DNA of 64,000 bases from an uncultured Ruminococcus sp. Lineage in GTDB: Bacteria > Bacillota > Clostridia > Oscillospirales > Ruminococcaceae. The stretch spans positions 1 to 64,000 of the forward strand of contig UQPZ01000006.1 of the NCBI GenBank assembly GCA_900543145.1, read 5' to 3'. Shown one piece after another: positions 7,261 to 16,245 of the stretch. Made by a program: the position numbers and the translations under genes. The first letter of the stretch is position 1. Every line of letters starts with the position of its first letter. The notes under the pieces were generated by a model. It did no database searches. It worked only from the letters and a program-made list of their open reading frames with translations, and was not told the origin of the DNA.

Positions 7261-8454
7261 ATGGAAAAAAGATTTGTATATGCCGACAACGCCGCAACTA
7301 CAAGGGTTTCGGATAAGGCGCTTTCGGCGGCTATGCCTTATTTTACCGAGCAGTTCGGAAACGCTTCAAGTATATATTCTCTCGGAATGAACGCCGCTAA
7401 GGCGGTTTTGAAGGCGAGGGAGCAGACGGCTCAGGCGCTGGGAGCGTCAGTTAACGAGATATATTTTACCGGAGGCGGCTCTGAAGCGGATAACTGGGCG
7501 ATTAGAGGGTGCGCTGAAAACGGCGCTAAAAAGGGAAAAAAACATATTGTAACTACCGTGGTCGAGCATCACGCCGTGCTTCATACCTGTCAGTATCTTG
7601 AAAAGCAGGGCTTTAAGGTAACCTATCTTCCTGTTGACGAAAATGGACTTATTACTTTACAGCAGGTTGAAAACGCTTTGCGTGAGGATACCTGTCTTGT
7701 AACGGTAATGTTTGCAAACAACGAGATAGGAACAGTAATGCCGATAGCCGAGATAGGAGCGGTCTGCCGCAGCAAGGGAGTTGTTTTTCATACCGATGCT
7801 GTTCAGGCTGTAGGAAATATCGGTATAGACGTGAATAAAATGAATATTGACCTGCTTTCGCTTTCGGGTCATAAGCTTCACGCTTTAAAAGGCGTGGGGG
7901 CGCTTTATGTAAGAAAAGGACTTTCGCTTCCCAATCTTATTTACGGCGGAGCTCAGGAGAGAAACAGGAGAGCAGGCACAGAAAACGTTCCGGCAATAGT
8001 TTCCCTCGGCGAAGCAATTTCCGAAGCGAGCCGCAGTATTCCCGAAAGAACTGAGAAAATACGTGCAATGAGGGACAGGCTTATAGACGGACTGCTTAAA
8101 ATTCCTCAGACAAGGCTCAACGGCGACAGGGAGCGCAGGCTTGCGGGAAACGTAAATATTTCATTCAGGGGAGTTGAGGGAGAAAGTCTGCTGCTTATGC
8201 TGGATATGTACGGTATAGCGGCGTCGTCAGGCTCGGCTTGTACAAGCGGTTCTCTTGATCCTTCTCATGTTCTGCTTTCGATAGGACTTCCGCACGAAAC
8301 CGCTCACGGCTCGCTAAGGCTGACGATAAATGAAGAAACCGCAGATGAGGATATAGACTATATTCTCGAAAAAGTACCCGAAGCGGTCAAAAGGCTGAGG
8401 GCAATGTCTCCGCTATGGGAGAGAATATGCAGGACGGAAAATATAGAATCTTAG
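7261..8454 (+). CDS. Cysteine desulfurase (NifS/IscS type)
   Basis: PLP-dependent enzyme taking sulfur from cysteine and passing it as persulfide to the scaffold and to MnmA encoded next to it. 397 residues. Y-A-D-N-A-A-T-T at the start, the cofactor histidine in VEHHAVLH, Schiff-base lysine K205 in LSGHKLHALKG and the catalytic loop cysteine C327 in SSGSACTSGS are all present. The long loop around C327 places it in group I (IscS/NifS). The start is odd: the only strong Shine-Dalgarno (7221-7226) serves an out-of-frame ATG at 7229 whose 53-codon frame overlaps the gene start; no good site precedes 7261. The gene heads an operon with nifU-like and mnmA. Confidence 0.95.
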   Translation: MEKRFVYADNAATTRVSDKALSAAMPYFTEQFGNASSIYSLGMNAAKAVLKAREQTAQALGASVNEIYFTGGGSEADNWAIRGCAENGAKKGKKHIVTTVVEHHAVLHTCQYLEKQGFKVTYLPVDENGLITLQQVENALREDTCLVTVMFANNEIGTVMPIAEIGAVCRSKGVVFHTDAVQAVGNIGIDVNKMNIDLLSLSGHKLHALKGVGALYVRKGLSLPNLIYGGAQERNRRAGTENVPAIVSLGEAISEASRSIPERTEKIRAMRDRLIDGLLKIPQTRLNGDRERRLAGNVNISFRGVEGESLLLMLDMYGIAASSGSACTSGSLDPSHVLLSIGLPHETAHGSLRLTINEETADEDIDYILEKVPEAVKRLRAMSPLWERICRTENIES

Positions 8455-8470
8455 GAAAGGATGAATTAAA

Positions 8471-8902
8471 ATGATATACAGCGAAAAGGTAATGGATCAC
8501 TTTGCAAACCCCAGAAACGTCGGAGAGCTTGAAAACGCCGACGGTATCGGAGAGGTAGGAAACGCAAAGTGCGGAGATATAATGAAAATGTACATTAAGG
8601 TAGACGGAGGGGTCATTTCAGACGTTAAATTCAAGACCTTCGGCTGCGGAGCGGCAGTCGCTACCTCATCTATAGCTACCGAGATGATAAAGGGGAAAAA
8701 GGTGGAGGACGCGTTAAAGCTTACGAATAAAGCGGTAGTTGAGGCGCTTGACGGACTTCCGCCGGCAAAGCTTCACTGCTCGGTGCTTGCGGAGCAGGCT
8801 ATGAAAGCGGCTATTGCCGACTATTACAGCAAAAACGGGATAGACCCTGAGCCTATCGTAGGAAAATGTCCGGGCTGCAGCGAATGTCACGGCTGCAATT
8901 GA
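8471..8902 (+). CDS. NifU/IscU-type Fe-S scaffold protein
   Basis: A 143-residue scaffold on which iron-sulfur clusters are built, partner of the desulfurase 16 nt upstream. The three ligand cysteines of the U-type fold are present: C34 (AKCGD), C59 (FGCGAA) and C103 (LHCSVLAEQA). After the U domain comes a short cysteine-rich tail, CPGCSECHGC, seen in many Clostridia NifU-like proteins and probably an extra metal or cluster site. The ribosome site AGGAAAGGATG is well placed. The proximity of an Rrf2/IscR-type regulator gene at 58.3 kb makes Fe-S feedback control possible, but no operator was recognised here. Confidence 0.93.
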   Translation: MIYSEKVMDHFANPRNVGELENADGIGEVGNAKCGDIMKMYIKVDGGVISDVKFKTFGCGAAVATSSIATEMIKGKKVEDALKLTNKAVVEALDGLPPAKLHCSVLAEQAMKAAIADYYSKNGIDPEPIVGKCPGCSECHGCN

Positions 8903-8968
8903 TCTGATATTATGCGCCTGTCCGCCCCCTGCGGGCAGAGCGTAAATATTACGGGAGGGAAGCTTAAA

Positions 8969-10066
8969 ATGCATAACGGTAATGAAATAAGAAAGGTGCT
9001 CGTCGCAATGAGCGGCGGAGTAGACAGCTCCGCTTCCGTCAGACTACTGCTTGATAAGGGATACGAGTGCGCCGGAGCAATGATGAGATTGTATTCAAAC
9101 GGAGATATAGGACTTGACGAGGATAAGACCTGCTGTTCTCTGAAGGACGCTGAGGACGCGCGGCTTGCGGCGTATAAGCTGGGAATAGAATTTTATATGT
9201 TCAACTTTTCGGCGGATTTCAAAGAGAAGGTCATAGATCATTTTGTTAATACATATATTAACGGAGGAACTCCCAATCCCTGCATAGAATGCAACAGGTA
9301 TCTTAAATTCGGAAAGTTTCTGGAGCGGGCGGAGCTTCTGGGGTATGATCATATCGCTACCGGACATTATGTGCGCAGGGAATACGACGAAAAAAGCGGG
9401 CGCTGGCTTTTAAAGCGGGCAAGGGACGCTGCAAAAGATCAGAGCTATGTGCTTTATTCACTCACTCAGTATCAGCTTAAACGTACGCTCTTTCCGGCAG
9501 GTGAATGCAGCAAGGAGGAAATACGTCAGATAGCTCTTAAAAATTCACTTGTTAACGCCTCAAAGCCTGACAGTCAGGACATCTGCTTTATTCCTGACGG
9601 CGATTATGCAAAATTTATTACCGGCATTACCGGCGAACAGAAGCGAGGTAAAATTGTTCTCAGCGACGGTGCGGTTTTAGGAGAGCATAAGGGTCTTATT
9701 CACTATACCGTCGGTCAGCGCAGGGGAATAGGCGTTTCCTACAGCGAGCCGCTTTTTGTTACAGGTAAAAATACTGCTGAAAATACTCTTATTCTCGGTA
9801 CGAAGGATAAGCTGTCCTGCCGTTCACTAATAGCGGGAGATCTTAATTTTATTCCCTTTGATAAGCCGGATAAGCCCTTTGAATGCACCGCTCAGACAAG
9901 GTATCATCAGACTGAAGCGCCCTGTACCGTTTATCCGCTTGACGACGGAACGGCAAAAGTTGTCTTTGCTTCTCCGCACAGAGCGGTTTCAAAAGGACAG
10001 GCGGTAGTATTCTATAACGGAGATTACGTTCTCGGCGGCGGAACTATACTGCGTCAGGGATCCTGA
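8969..10066 (+). CDS. mnmA: tRNA-specific 2-thiouridylase MnmA
   Basis: ATP-dependent enzyme placing sulfur on the wobble uridine of Lys, Glu and Gln tRNAs, fed by the desulfurase of the same operon. 365 residues. The PP-loop motif is AMSGGVDSS; the two catalytic cysteines lie in GGTPNPCIECNR and PDSQDICFIPDGDY; the central GQRRGIGVS region and C-terminal beta-barrel follow. The frame opens at 8912, but the ATG at 8969 has GGGAGGG upstream and aligns with the family N-terminus, so I chose it. The nifS-nifU-mnmA order is common in Clostridia. Ends before the terminator at 10132-10192. Confidence 0.96.
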   Translation: MHNGNEIRKVLVAMSGGVDSSASVRLLLDKGYECAGAMMRLYSNGDIGLDEDKTCCSLKDAEDARLAAYKLGIEFYMFNFSADFKEKVIDHFVNTYINGGTPNPCIECNRYLKFGKFLERAELLGYDHIATGHYVRREYDEKSGRWLLKRARDAAKDQSYVLYSLTQYQLKRTLFPAGECSKEEIRQIALKNSLVNASKPDSQDICFIPDGDYAKFITGITGEQKRGKIVLSDGAVLGEHKGLIHYTVGQRRGIGVSYSEPLFVTGKNTAENTLILGTKDKLSCRSLIAGDLNFIPFDKPDKPFECTAQTRYHQTEAPCTVYPLDDGTAKVVFASPHRAVSKGQAVVFYNGDYVLGGGTILRQGS

Positions 10067-10131
10067 ACGACAGAAACGGCATTAGATCTATAGCTCATTT
10101 CAAGGCTTGAAAACCGTGCAGACAAAAAAAC

Positions 10132-10192
10132 AACGGGCGAACACAGCTCTTCCCTGCGGAATATTGCAGGGGAAGAACCGTGTCCGCCCGTT
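10132..10192. terminator. Bidirectional terminator between mnmA and acetyltransferase
   Basis: AACGGGCG and CGCCCGTT pair at the outer ends; inside, TTCCCCTGC-like arms pair. T- and A-rich flanks allow use from both sides by the converging genes. Confidence 0.75.
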
Positions 10193-10230
10193 TCGTTATA
10201 TTAAATTTCTGTATTAAAACGCTTTCGCTT

Positions 10231-10833
10231 TCAGTAATTCATTTTATCCTTTTCGGTTATCTTCCTTATTACCCTGCACGGATTTCCTGCTGCTAGTGAA
10301 TTAGGCGGAATATTCCTTGTTACAACGCTTCCGGCTCCGATAATACAGCCGTCGCCTATCGTAACGCCGCCGCAGACTACGGCATTGCTTGCAAGCCAGC
10401 AGTCGTTTCCTATGGTTATGGGTCTGGCGTATTCAATATCGTAGGAAGTTCCGTCGGCACGGGTTCTCATTCTTCTTTCCTCAGCGTCAAAAAAGTGCAT
10501 AGGTGCAGCTAAGGTTACATTCGGACCGCAGAATACATTATCTCCTATTGTGACTCTGCAACAGTCGAGAACGGTAAAATTGAAGTTTGCATAAAAGTTT
10601 TCGCCTACATCGGTAAAAACTCCGTAGTCGAAGAATACAGGCCCCTGTAAAAATGTTTCCTTACCTCGGTTCGGCATAAGAATATCAAGAATTTCATTGC
10701 GCTTGTCAAATTCATCTTCGTAAGTATCGCTGTAATTCTTTGAAAGCTTGTGCGCCCTTACTCGTAGCTCTGTAAGCTCTTTGTCCGACGGGTCGTAAGG
10801 AATTCCCGCCAGCATTTTTTCCTTTTCTGTCAT
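10231..10833 (-). CDS. Sugar O-acetyltransferase (maltose/galactoside type)
   Basis: A left-handed beta-helix acetyltransferase of the Maa/LacA family, 200 residues, moving acetyl from acetyl-CoA to a sugar hydroxyl. The N-terminal Mac domain (EKEKMLAGIPYDPSDKEL) precedes hexapeptide repeats (VTIGDNVFCGPNVTL; ITIGNDCWLASNAVVCGG; VTIGDGCIIGAGSVVTRNIP). The catalytic histidine is in AAPMHFFDAEERR, and the C-terminal AGNPCRVIRKI is typical. It is a single-gene unit; the role may be detoxifying excess sugars or modifying a polysaccharide. No neighbour narrows the substrate. Confidence 0.93.
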   Translation of the reverse strand: MTEKEKMLAGIPYDPSDKELTELRVRAHKLSKNYSDTYEDEFDKRNEILDILMPNRGKETFLQGPVFFDYGVFTDVGENFYANFNFTVLDCCRVTIGDNVFCGPNVTLAAPMHFFDAEERRMRTRADGTSYDIEYARPITIGNDCWLASNAVVCGGVTIGDGCIIGAGSVVTRNIPPNSLAAGNPCRVIRKITEKDKMNY

Positions 10834-10991
10834 TGATGTTAAAATCCTTTCTTTTCGGCTTGTGCAAATATATAATGCCCGAATTTATAGTTAAATTCAT
10901 TCTAAAGCTATAATAAAATCATAAGCCTGCCCGGCTGGGAATAAGCTGAGCTGTAAAACTGTAAGATCCTGAAAAAGTTATCAATTCTCAT

Positions 10992-11098
10992 ATTCCCATA
11001 ACTGCGGCATAAAATCTCCCGTCCTCTCATACGAGCGACATAAGGAGCGACTATGCGACTTGCGCCGTCTGCGCTAAGACCGCCGTCTGCGCTAGGAC
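10992..11098 (-). repeat. Modular intergenic repeat, copy R3
   Basis: On the minus strand: two 18-nt units (GTCCTAGCGCAGACGGCG and GTCTTAGCGCAGACGGCG), then CAAGTCGCATAGTCGCTCC, a CGTATGAGAGGACGGGAG segment and a TATGCCGCAG end. It is the outer member of a tandem pair with R4, about 25 bp apart. Confidence 0.85.
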
Positions 11099-11123
11099 GT
11101 ACTTAGAAAGTATTTTGTTTTAT

Positions 11124-11214
11124 TACTTCCCATAGCCGCGGCACAAAATCTCCCGTCCTCCCATACGAGCGACGTAAGGAGCGACTACGCGACTTGCGCC
11201 GTCTGCGCTAAGAC
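11124..11214 (-). repeat. Modular intergenic repeat, copy R4, supplies ABC gene stop codon
   Basis: One 18-nt unit, GTCTTAGCGCAGACGGCG on the minus strand, then the same core as R3 and a distal end with GCCGCGGC and TATGGGAAGT. The first bases GTCTTAG lie inside the ABC exporter gene: TCT is its last codon and TAG its stop. Confidence 0.88.
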
Positions 11215-12977
11215 AGCTGTGAGGTGTAGAGATGGTAGTAGTCGCCTTTTTTTGCCATAAGTTCATCGTGAGAGCCGCATTCGGTAATGCCTTTGTTGTT
11301 TATGTACATTATCTTGTCGCAGTTCTTTATGGTCGAAAGCCGGTGAGCGATAATAAATGAGGTCCTGCCCTTTAACAGCTGTAAAAGACCCTGCTGCAAG
11401 AGCCGTTCCGTCCTTGCGTCGATAGATGACGTAGCTTCGTCCAGTACCAGTATCTTTGGATCTGAAAGCAGAGTCCTTGCGAAGGCTATAAGCTGCTTCT
11501 GTCCTCCGGAAAGCAACGAGCCTCTTTCGTTTACCTCGGTCATATAGCCGCCGCTCATTTCTTTTATAAATTCATCGGCGCATACTGTCTTTGAAGCTTT
11601 TATAATTTCATCTTCGGAAGCGTCAAGCCTGCCGTAGCGGATGTTGTCAAGAATAGTTCCGCTGAAAATAAAGCTGTCCTGAAGCATTATTCCCATCTGT
11701 GAGCGCAGAGAGTGAAGAGTTACTTCGCTTATGTCCTCTCCGTCTATCGTTATCCTGCCGCTGTTGAGATTGTAAAACCGTGAAAGCAGGGATACTATAG
11801 TCGATTTTCCTGCGCCGGTAGGTCCTACAAGAGCAATGCTTTCTCCTGCCTTTACGTCAAAGGAAACGTGTTCAAGTACGTTTTTGTCCTCCTCGTATGC
11901 AAAGGTAACGTCCTCAAAGCTGATATTTCCCGCAATAGCTTTCATTTCATGAGCGTCAGGCCTGTCGTCTACCGTAACAGGCTCGTCAAGTGTCTCAAAT
12001 ATCCTTTCAAGATAAGCAACGTTGTTTATAAAGTTGTTGAATAGGTTTGAAAGGTTAAGAATAGGCTGCCAGAAGCTTGAGGCGTAGCTCGTCATAGCCG
12101 CTATAGTTCCCAAAGTAACTGTAGCGGGACTTAAAAGCAGCAGTCCTACCGCAAATATAGCCGCCCTTACCAGAGTCGAAATATTGTCAACGCTGGGCCA
12201 GACAAGGTTAGAGTAGGTAACGGCTCTCATCCAGCTTTTGCGGTAGCGCTGGGACAGACGGTCAAAGATACCCTCGTTTTCTTCCTCACGGGTAAATATC
12301 TGGGTAACTCTTGCGCCGGTAATGCTTTCCTGCAAATAGGCGTTGAGATTGGAGCTTTTGTTTGAAACGTCCTGCCATGCCCTGCGCTGACGCTTTTTGA
12401 TCGCCATCATTACCAGTACGAACAGCGGGAGTCCCGAAAGCACCACAAGCGAAAGCCTTACGTCAACAAAAAACATGAAAATCATTATGAAAAGCATATT
12501 CAAAAATTCGAGAATAACGTTGATAACTCCGTTTGAAAGCATATCCGAAACCGAGTTGACGTAGTTTACTACTCTTATAAGTATCTTTCCGTGAGGCCTG
12601 TCGTCGTAATACTGAAAGGGAAGCTTTTGCAGGTGAGCAAACAGATCTGTCCTTATGTCAAATATAATGTCCTGTCCGACTACCGTCATGATCCTTGAAC
12701 GGATATTTGAAAAAGCTATCGAAACCGCCAGCGTAAGTATAAGCAGTCCTCCGAGCAGGAACAGCTGGGGAACGTTTTTGTCGGGAATGGTTTTGTCAAG
12801 CGCATACTGAGTTATAAGCGGGCCGAGAAGCCCCGAAACAGCGGCGAAAACGCTGAGTATAAGCGCCGTTATCATTTTTTTGCGGTATTTCTTCATGTAT
12901 TTGAAAGAACGCTTTAAATGCCGAAAGTCAAACGGCGTTTCAAGAATCTCGTCAACGTCATATCTGTTTCTTGCCAT
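11208..12977 (-). CDS. Heterodimeric ABC exporter, catalytically competent subunit
   Basis: A 589-residue half-transporter: six membrane spans (about residues 35-310) then an ATPase domain. Walker A is GPTGAGKST, the signature LSGGQKQL, Walker B with catalytic glutamate ILVLDEATSSID, and the switch histidine is in SFIIAHRLST, so its site is canonical. The partner encoded immediately upstream has substitutions at the matching positions, as in BmrCD/LmrCD/TM287-288-type exporters. Such pairs export lipids, drugs or peptides; substrate unknown. The start at 12977 is directly next to the partner's stop, with GGAGGCGG inside the partner gene. The last serine codon and TAG stop come from repeat R4. 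Confidence 0.93.
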   Translation of the reverse strand: MARNRYDVDEILETPFDFRHLKRSFKYMKKYRKKMITALILSVFAAVSGLLGPLITQYALDKTIPDKNVPQLFLLGGLLILTLAVSIAFSNIRSRIMTVVGQDIIFDIRTDLFAHLQKLPFQYYDDRPHGKILIRVVNYVNSVSDMLSNGVINVILEFLNMLFIMIFMFFVDVRLSLVVLSGLPLFVLVMMAIKKRQRRAWQDVSNKSSNLNAYLQESITGARVTQIFTREEENEGIFDRLSQRYRKSWMRAVTYSNLVWPSVDNISTLVRAAIFAVGLLLLSPATVTLGTIAAMTSYASSFWQPILNLSNLFNNFINNVAYLERIFETLDEPVTVDDRPDAHEMKAIAGNISFEDVTFAYEEDKNVLEHVSFDVKAGESIALVGPTGAGKSTIVSLLSRFYNLNSGRITIDGEDISEVTLHSLRSQMGIMLQDSFIFSGTILDNIRYGRLDASEDEIIKASKTVCADEFIKEMSGGYMTEVNERGSLLSGGQKQLIAFARTLLSDPKILVLDEATSSIDARTERLLQQGLLQLLKGRTSFIIAHRLSTIKNCDKIMYINNKGITECGSHDELMAKKGDYYHLYTSQLS

Positions 12978-14741
12978 TTAAACCGCCTCCTTCCCGAATC
13001 CCTCGTTCTGAAGCATAAATACCTCGTAATAGTAACCCTTCTTGGCTAAAAGCTCGTCGTGAGTACCCATTTCCTTAATTTTTCCGTTCTCAAGAATAAT
13101 TATCTTGTCGGCGTCCTTGGTGGAGGAAATACGCTGAGCTATTATGAGCTTTGTACAGTTGAAATCAAGGTTTTCAAGGCTTTCCTGTATGTGCTTTTCT
13201 GTTTCCATGTCTACAGCCGAGGTGGTGTCGTCAAGAATAAGTACAGCAGGCTTTACCGCAAGCGCCCTTGCAAGGGATATTCTCTGCTTCTGTCCTCCGG
13301 AAAGTCCTACTCCTCGTTCTCCCACAAGTGTTTCGTAGCCCTCCGGCATTTTTGAGATAAAGCCGTCGGCGGCGGCAAGACGGGCGTATTTCTTTACGTC
13401 CTCCTCCGGCATTGACGAGTCGCCGTAAGCGATATTGCCGTCGATAGTATCCGAAAACAGCAGTACGTCCTGAGTAGCCATTCCAATGTTCTGCCTCAGC
13501 TGTTTAAGCTTCCTGAACCGTACGTTTACCCCGTCAACAAGAACCTCACCCTCAGCTGCATCGTAGAATCTGGGAATAAGATTTATAAGCGTGGTCTTTC
13601 CTGAGCCTGTTTCGCCCATTATAGCTACAGTTTCGCCAGGCTTTACGGTAAACGAAATATTGTCAAGCACTGTCTTTTTACCATATTTGAAGGTAACATT
13701 CCTGAATTCTATTTCACCCTTGAGCCTTTCGCTGCAGTCTACAGCGTCCTCTCTGTCAGCTATCCTCGGACGGGCGTAGTATATTTCGATTATTTTCATT
13801 GCGGAAGCCATAAAGCGCTGGAGGTCGTTGACGTATATTCCCAGATTCTTTACAGGGTTGGCAATAGCCCATATAAGCCCCGAAATGGCAATATATTCAC
13901 CCGTTGTTATCGAGCCTTTTATAAGGAACATTCCTCCGCCGAGAAGCATAACTACCGAAAGCACGTTTGCAAAGCTCTCCATATAAGGCGAGAATTTCAG
14001 CCAGAGAAGCGAGGCCCTTTTGTTTGAAACGGAATAATCAAGATTGGCTCTCTGGAATTTTTCCTTTTCAAATTCCTCTCTTGCAAAAGCCTTTACCACA
14101 CGGTTTCCAGAAATATTTTCCTGAGCGTCGGTATTCATCTTCGCAAGCTTTTCACGAAGTTCTACATAAACCGGCTTAGCCGCTTTCTTGAACATAAGCA
14201 TTACTATAAAAATAAAGGGAGTAACAGAAAACAGCATAAGCGCTATCTTCCAGTCAATAACGAAAAAGTAGATCATTGAAGCCGTAAAAAGCGAAAACGA
14301 TTCTACTATTCCCTTAAAGACCCACGAAACCGCATGACGTACCATGTCCAGATCTCCCGTAAGTCTCGTCATAAGATCTCCGGTGCGGTTTTTGTCATAA
14401 AAGTCCATGTCCTGATTCTGAATACGGTGAAACAGATGATTCCTTATCCTGTAGATCATTCCCTGAGATGAAATTTCATAGGTCATGTTGCAGGTATACT
14501 GAAATACCGTTCTGAGCAGCGTAAAGCCTATCATGCATACCAGCAGAACTATAAATCCGCGTCGGTCGGCGGTGAGATTCTCCACCGCATTTTCCCCCGT
14601 TATGTATCTGTCAACTATCTCCGAGCTGAAAAACGGAGTGGTAAGATACAGTACATTGCAGACAAGCGACAGAATAAGCGCTGTAACGTATACCTTTCGG
14701 TAGCCCTTCAAATTGTGCCACAGCCATTGAAGCTGAAACAT
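12978..14741 (-). CDS. Heterodimeric ABC exporter, degenerate-site subunit
   Basis: A 587-residue half-transporter with six spans and one ATPase domain. Walker A is GETGSGKTT and the signature is LSGGQKQR. After Walker B the catalytic glutamate is replaced by aspartate (AVLILDDTTSAVD) and the switch histidine by glutamine (KLIIAQRISST). These are the two hallmark changes of the non-hydrolysing subunit in asymmetric exporters. The start at 14741 was chosen over 14759 because AAGGAGGAG lies between them, 5 nt before the ATG. First gene of a two-gene operon from the promoter at 14843-14871. Confidence 0.93.
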   Translation of the reverse strand: MFQLQWLWHNLKGYRKVYVTALILSLVCNVLYLTTPFFSSEIVDRYITGENAVENLTADRRGFIVLLVCMIGFTLLRTVFQYTCNMTYEISSQGMIYRIRNHLFHRIQNQDMDFYDKNRTGDLMTRLTGDLDMVRHAVSWVFKGIVESFSLFTASMIYFFVIDWKIALMLFSVTPFIFIVMLMFKKAAKPVYVELREKLAKMNTDAQENISGNRVVKAFAREEFEKEKFQRANLDYSVSNKRASLLWLKFSPYMESFANVLSVVMLLGGGMFLIKGSITTGEYIAISGLIWAIANPVKNLGIYVNDLQRFMASAMKIIEIYYARPRIADREDAVDCSERLKGEIEFRNVTFKYGKKTVLDNISFTVKPGETVAIMGETGSGKTTLINLIPRFYDAAEGEVLVDGVNVRFRKLKQLRQNIGMATQDVLLFSDTIDGNIAYGDSSMPEEDVKKYARLAAADGFISKMPEGYETLVGERGVGLSGGQKQRISLARALAVKPAVLILDDTTSAVDMETEKHIQESLENLDFNCTKLIIAQRISSTKDADKIIILENGKIKEMGTHDELLAKKGYYYEVFMLQNEGFGKEAV

Positions 14742-14842
14742 GAAAACTCCTCCTTTCATATTGCATATTTATGCACTATGATTTTCTTTTACTTCATGAT
14801 ATATAAAAATATGAAACCTTGTTTTCTTTCAAGGCTATTGGT

Positions 14843-14871
14843 ATTATATACTTATACTCTAATAAAGTCAA
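14843..14871 (-). promoter_or_regulatory. Sigma-A promoter of ABC exporter operon
   Basis: Minus strand TTGACT (14871-14866), 17-nt spacer, TATAAT (14848-14843). A small CCTTG/CAAGG hairpin (about 14816-14833) lies in the leader. Confidence 0.75.
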
Positions 14872-15138
14872 GGGGGCTGAAGAAATATTTCACTGTCATT
14901 ATCACAGTTTTAAGCCGTTTTTACAGCGCAGTTCAGGTACAACTGCACAAATTATTAATATTTTGAAAACCGTTTGAAGCATTGCCCGAAAAGAAATCGT
15001 TTTCTGCATATCTGTAAGAATTTTAAATCTGTTTAATGCAAGTCAATAATCATATAAACCTATTTTAAAAACAGTAAAAACGTGTACATCGGAATCGGAA
15101 AAAGGTTAATTTTCTTATTGCGGAATATGCTCTGCTTG
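14872..15138. other. AT-rich divergent spacer without genes
   Basis: Between the exporter promoter and the two-component promoter there is no supported coding frame, RNA or repeat. Short frames here lack ribosome sites. Confidence 0.5.
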
Positions 15139-15167
15139 TTGAAATTACACAAGTTATGTGCTATACT
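15139..15167 (+). promoter_or_regulatory. Sigma-A promoter of two-component operon
   Basis: TTGAAA at 15139-15144, 17-nt spacer, TATACT at 15162-15167. The response regulator starts at 15464, so repeat R5 would lie in the transcribed leader. Confidence 0.65.
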
Positions 15168-15237
15168 TGTCTTACTATATTACGACATGAAAATAATGCC
15201 CCCCGCATAAATCCTGATCAGAATTACCGATCTCAAC

Positions 15238-15403
15238 AATAACTTCCCATAGCCGCAGCACCGTCTTGTCAATCACTCTCTTTTGCCGCGGCAGTAAAGT
15301 TACCGTCCGCACTTTCGAGCGACGCCAGGAGCGATCACGCGAATTTGCGCCGTCCGCGCCAGGACCGCCGTCCGCGCTAGGACCGCCGTCTGCGCCAGGA
15401 CCG
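15238..15403 (-). repeat. Modular intergenic repeat, copy R5, in leader of response regulator
   Basis: The longest copy: on the minus strand three 18-nt GTCCTRGCGCRGACGG-type units, then CAAATTCGCGTGATCGCTCC, GCGTCGCTCGAAAGTGC, GGACGGTAACTTTACTGCC, GCGGCAAAAGAGAG, and a second end type containing GCGGCTATGGGAAGT as in R4. It is the only copy not beside a gene end and runs antisense to the transcript it lies in. Confidence 0.88.
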
Positions 15404-15463
15404 GGACTTTAAAGTAGGTTTAAGGCACAGGGAGTATGATCAATAAAAAAAGGAGTTGATATT

Positions 15464-16144
15464 ATGCGCCTGCTGCTTTGCGAGGACGAGCGTGAGCTTT
15501 CAAATGCCATAGCCGCTATCCTGAAGCATGATCATTATTCGGTAGATACCGTTTACGACGGAGAGGACGCGCTGAATTATGCAATGACACAGAATTATGA
15601 CGGAATTATCCTCGATATAATGATGCCTAAAATGAACGGGATAGACGTTTTGAAGCTTTTGCGTTCCCGCGGGATAGATACGCCTGTCCTCCTGCTTACG
15701 GCAAAAGCGGAGCTTGACGATAAAATATTGGGACTTGATTCCGGAGCGGACGATTACCTTACAAAACCGTTTGCAATGGGCGAGCTTTTGGCAAGACTCA
15801 GAGCGCTTACACGGAGAAAAAGCGAATTTGCACCTAATAAATTAACTATCGGAAATATAACGCTTGACCGCGGAAGCTTTGAGCTGTCCTCTCCCTGCGG
15901 TTCGGTCAGACTGGGAAATAAGGAGTTTCAAATGCTTGAAATGCTTATGTCAAACCCAAATATGCTCATATCCACTGAAAAGTTTATGGACAGGATATGG
16001 GGATATGATTCCGAAGCGGAGATAAACGTAGTCTGGGTGTATATTTCATATATCCGTAAAAGGCTTGCATCGGTAAAAGCAGACGTTGAGATAAAAGCGA
16101 CCAGAGGAGTCGGCTATACTCTGGAGCAGATAGGAAGAAAATAA
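15464..16144 (+). CDS. OmpR-family response regulator
   Basis: A 226-residue two-component regulator. The receiver domain (1-120) has the acidic pocket CEDE, phospho-acceptor D51 in DGIILDIMMPKMNG, the switch threonine in LLLTAKAE and the lysine in LTKPF. The C-terminal winged helix (about 130-225) ends in the typical ATRGVGYTLE. The ribosome site AAAGGAG is 7 nt upstream. The kinase gene follows after 101 nt. Targets unknown; the adjacent divergent ABC exporter operon is a plausible one, as in many antimicrobial-sensing modules, but this is inference. Confidence 0.95.
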   Translation: MRLLLCEDERELSNAIAAILKHDHYSVDTVYDGEDALNYAMTQNYDGIILDIMMPKMNGIDVLKLLRSRGIDTPVLLLTAKAELDDKILGLDSGADDYLTKPFAMGELLARLRALTRRKSEFAPNKLTIGNITLDRGSFELSSPCGSVRLGNKEFQMLEMLMSNPNMLISTEKFMDRIWGYDSEAEINVVWVYISYIRKRLASVKADVEIKATRGVGYTLEQIGRK

Positions 16145-16245
16145 CTTCGGCTTATAGGCGGTTTAATATAGTGTTTCGTATCGTTATAGAAGCCCTTGCC
16201 GGTTGACAGGGTTATGTAAATTATTGATCACGGGGAGGTTGTCTG

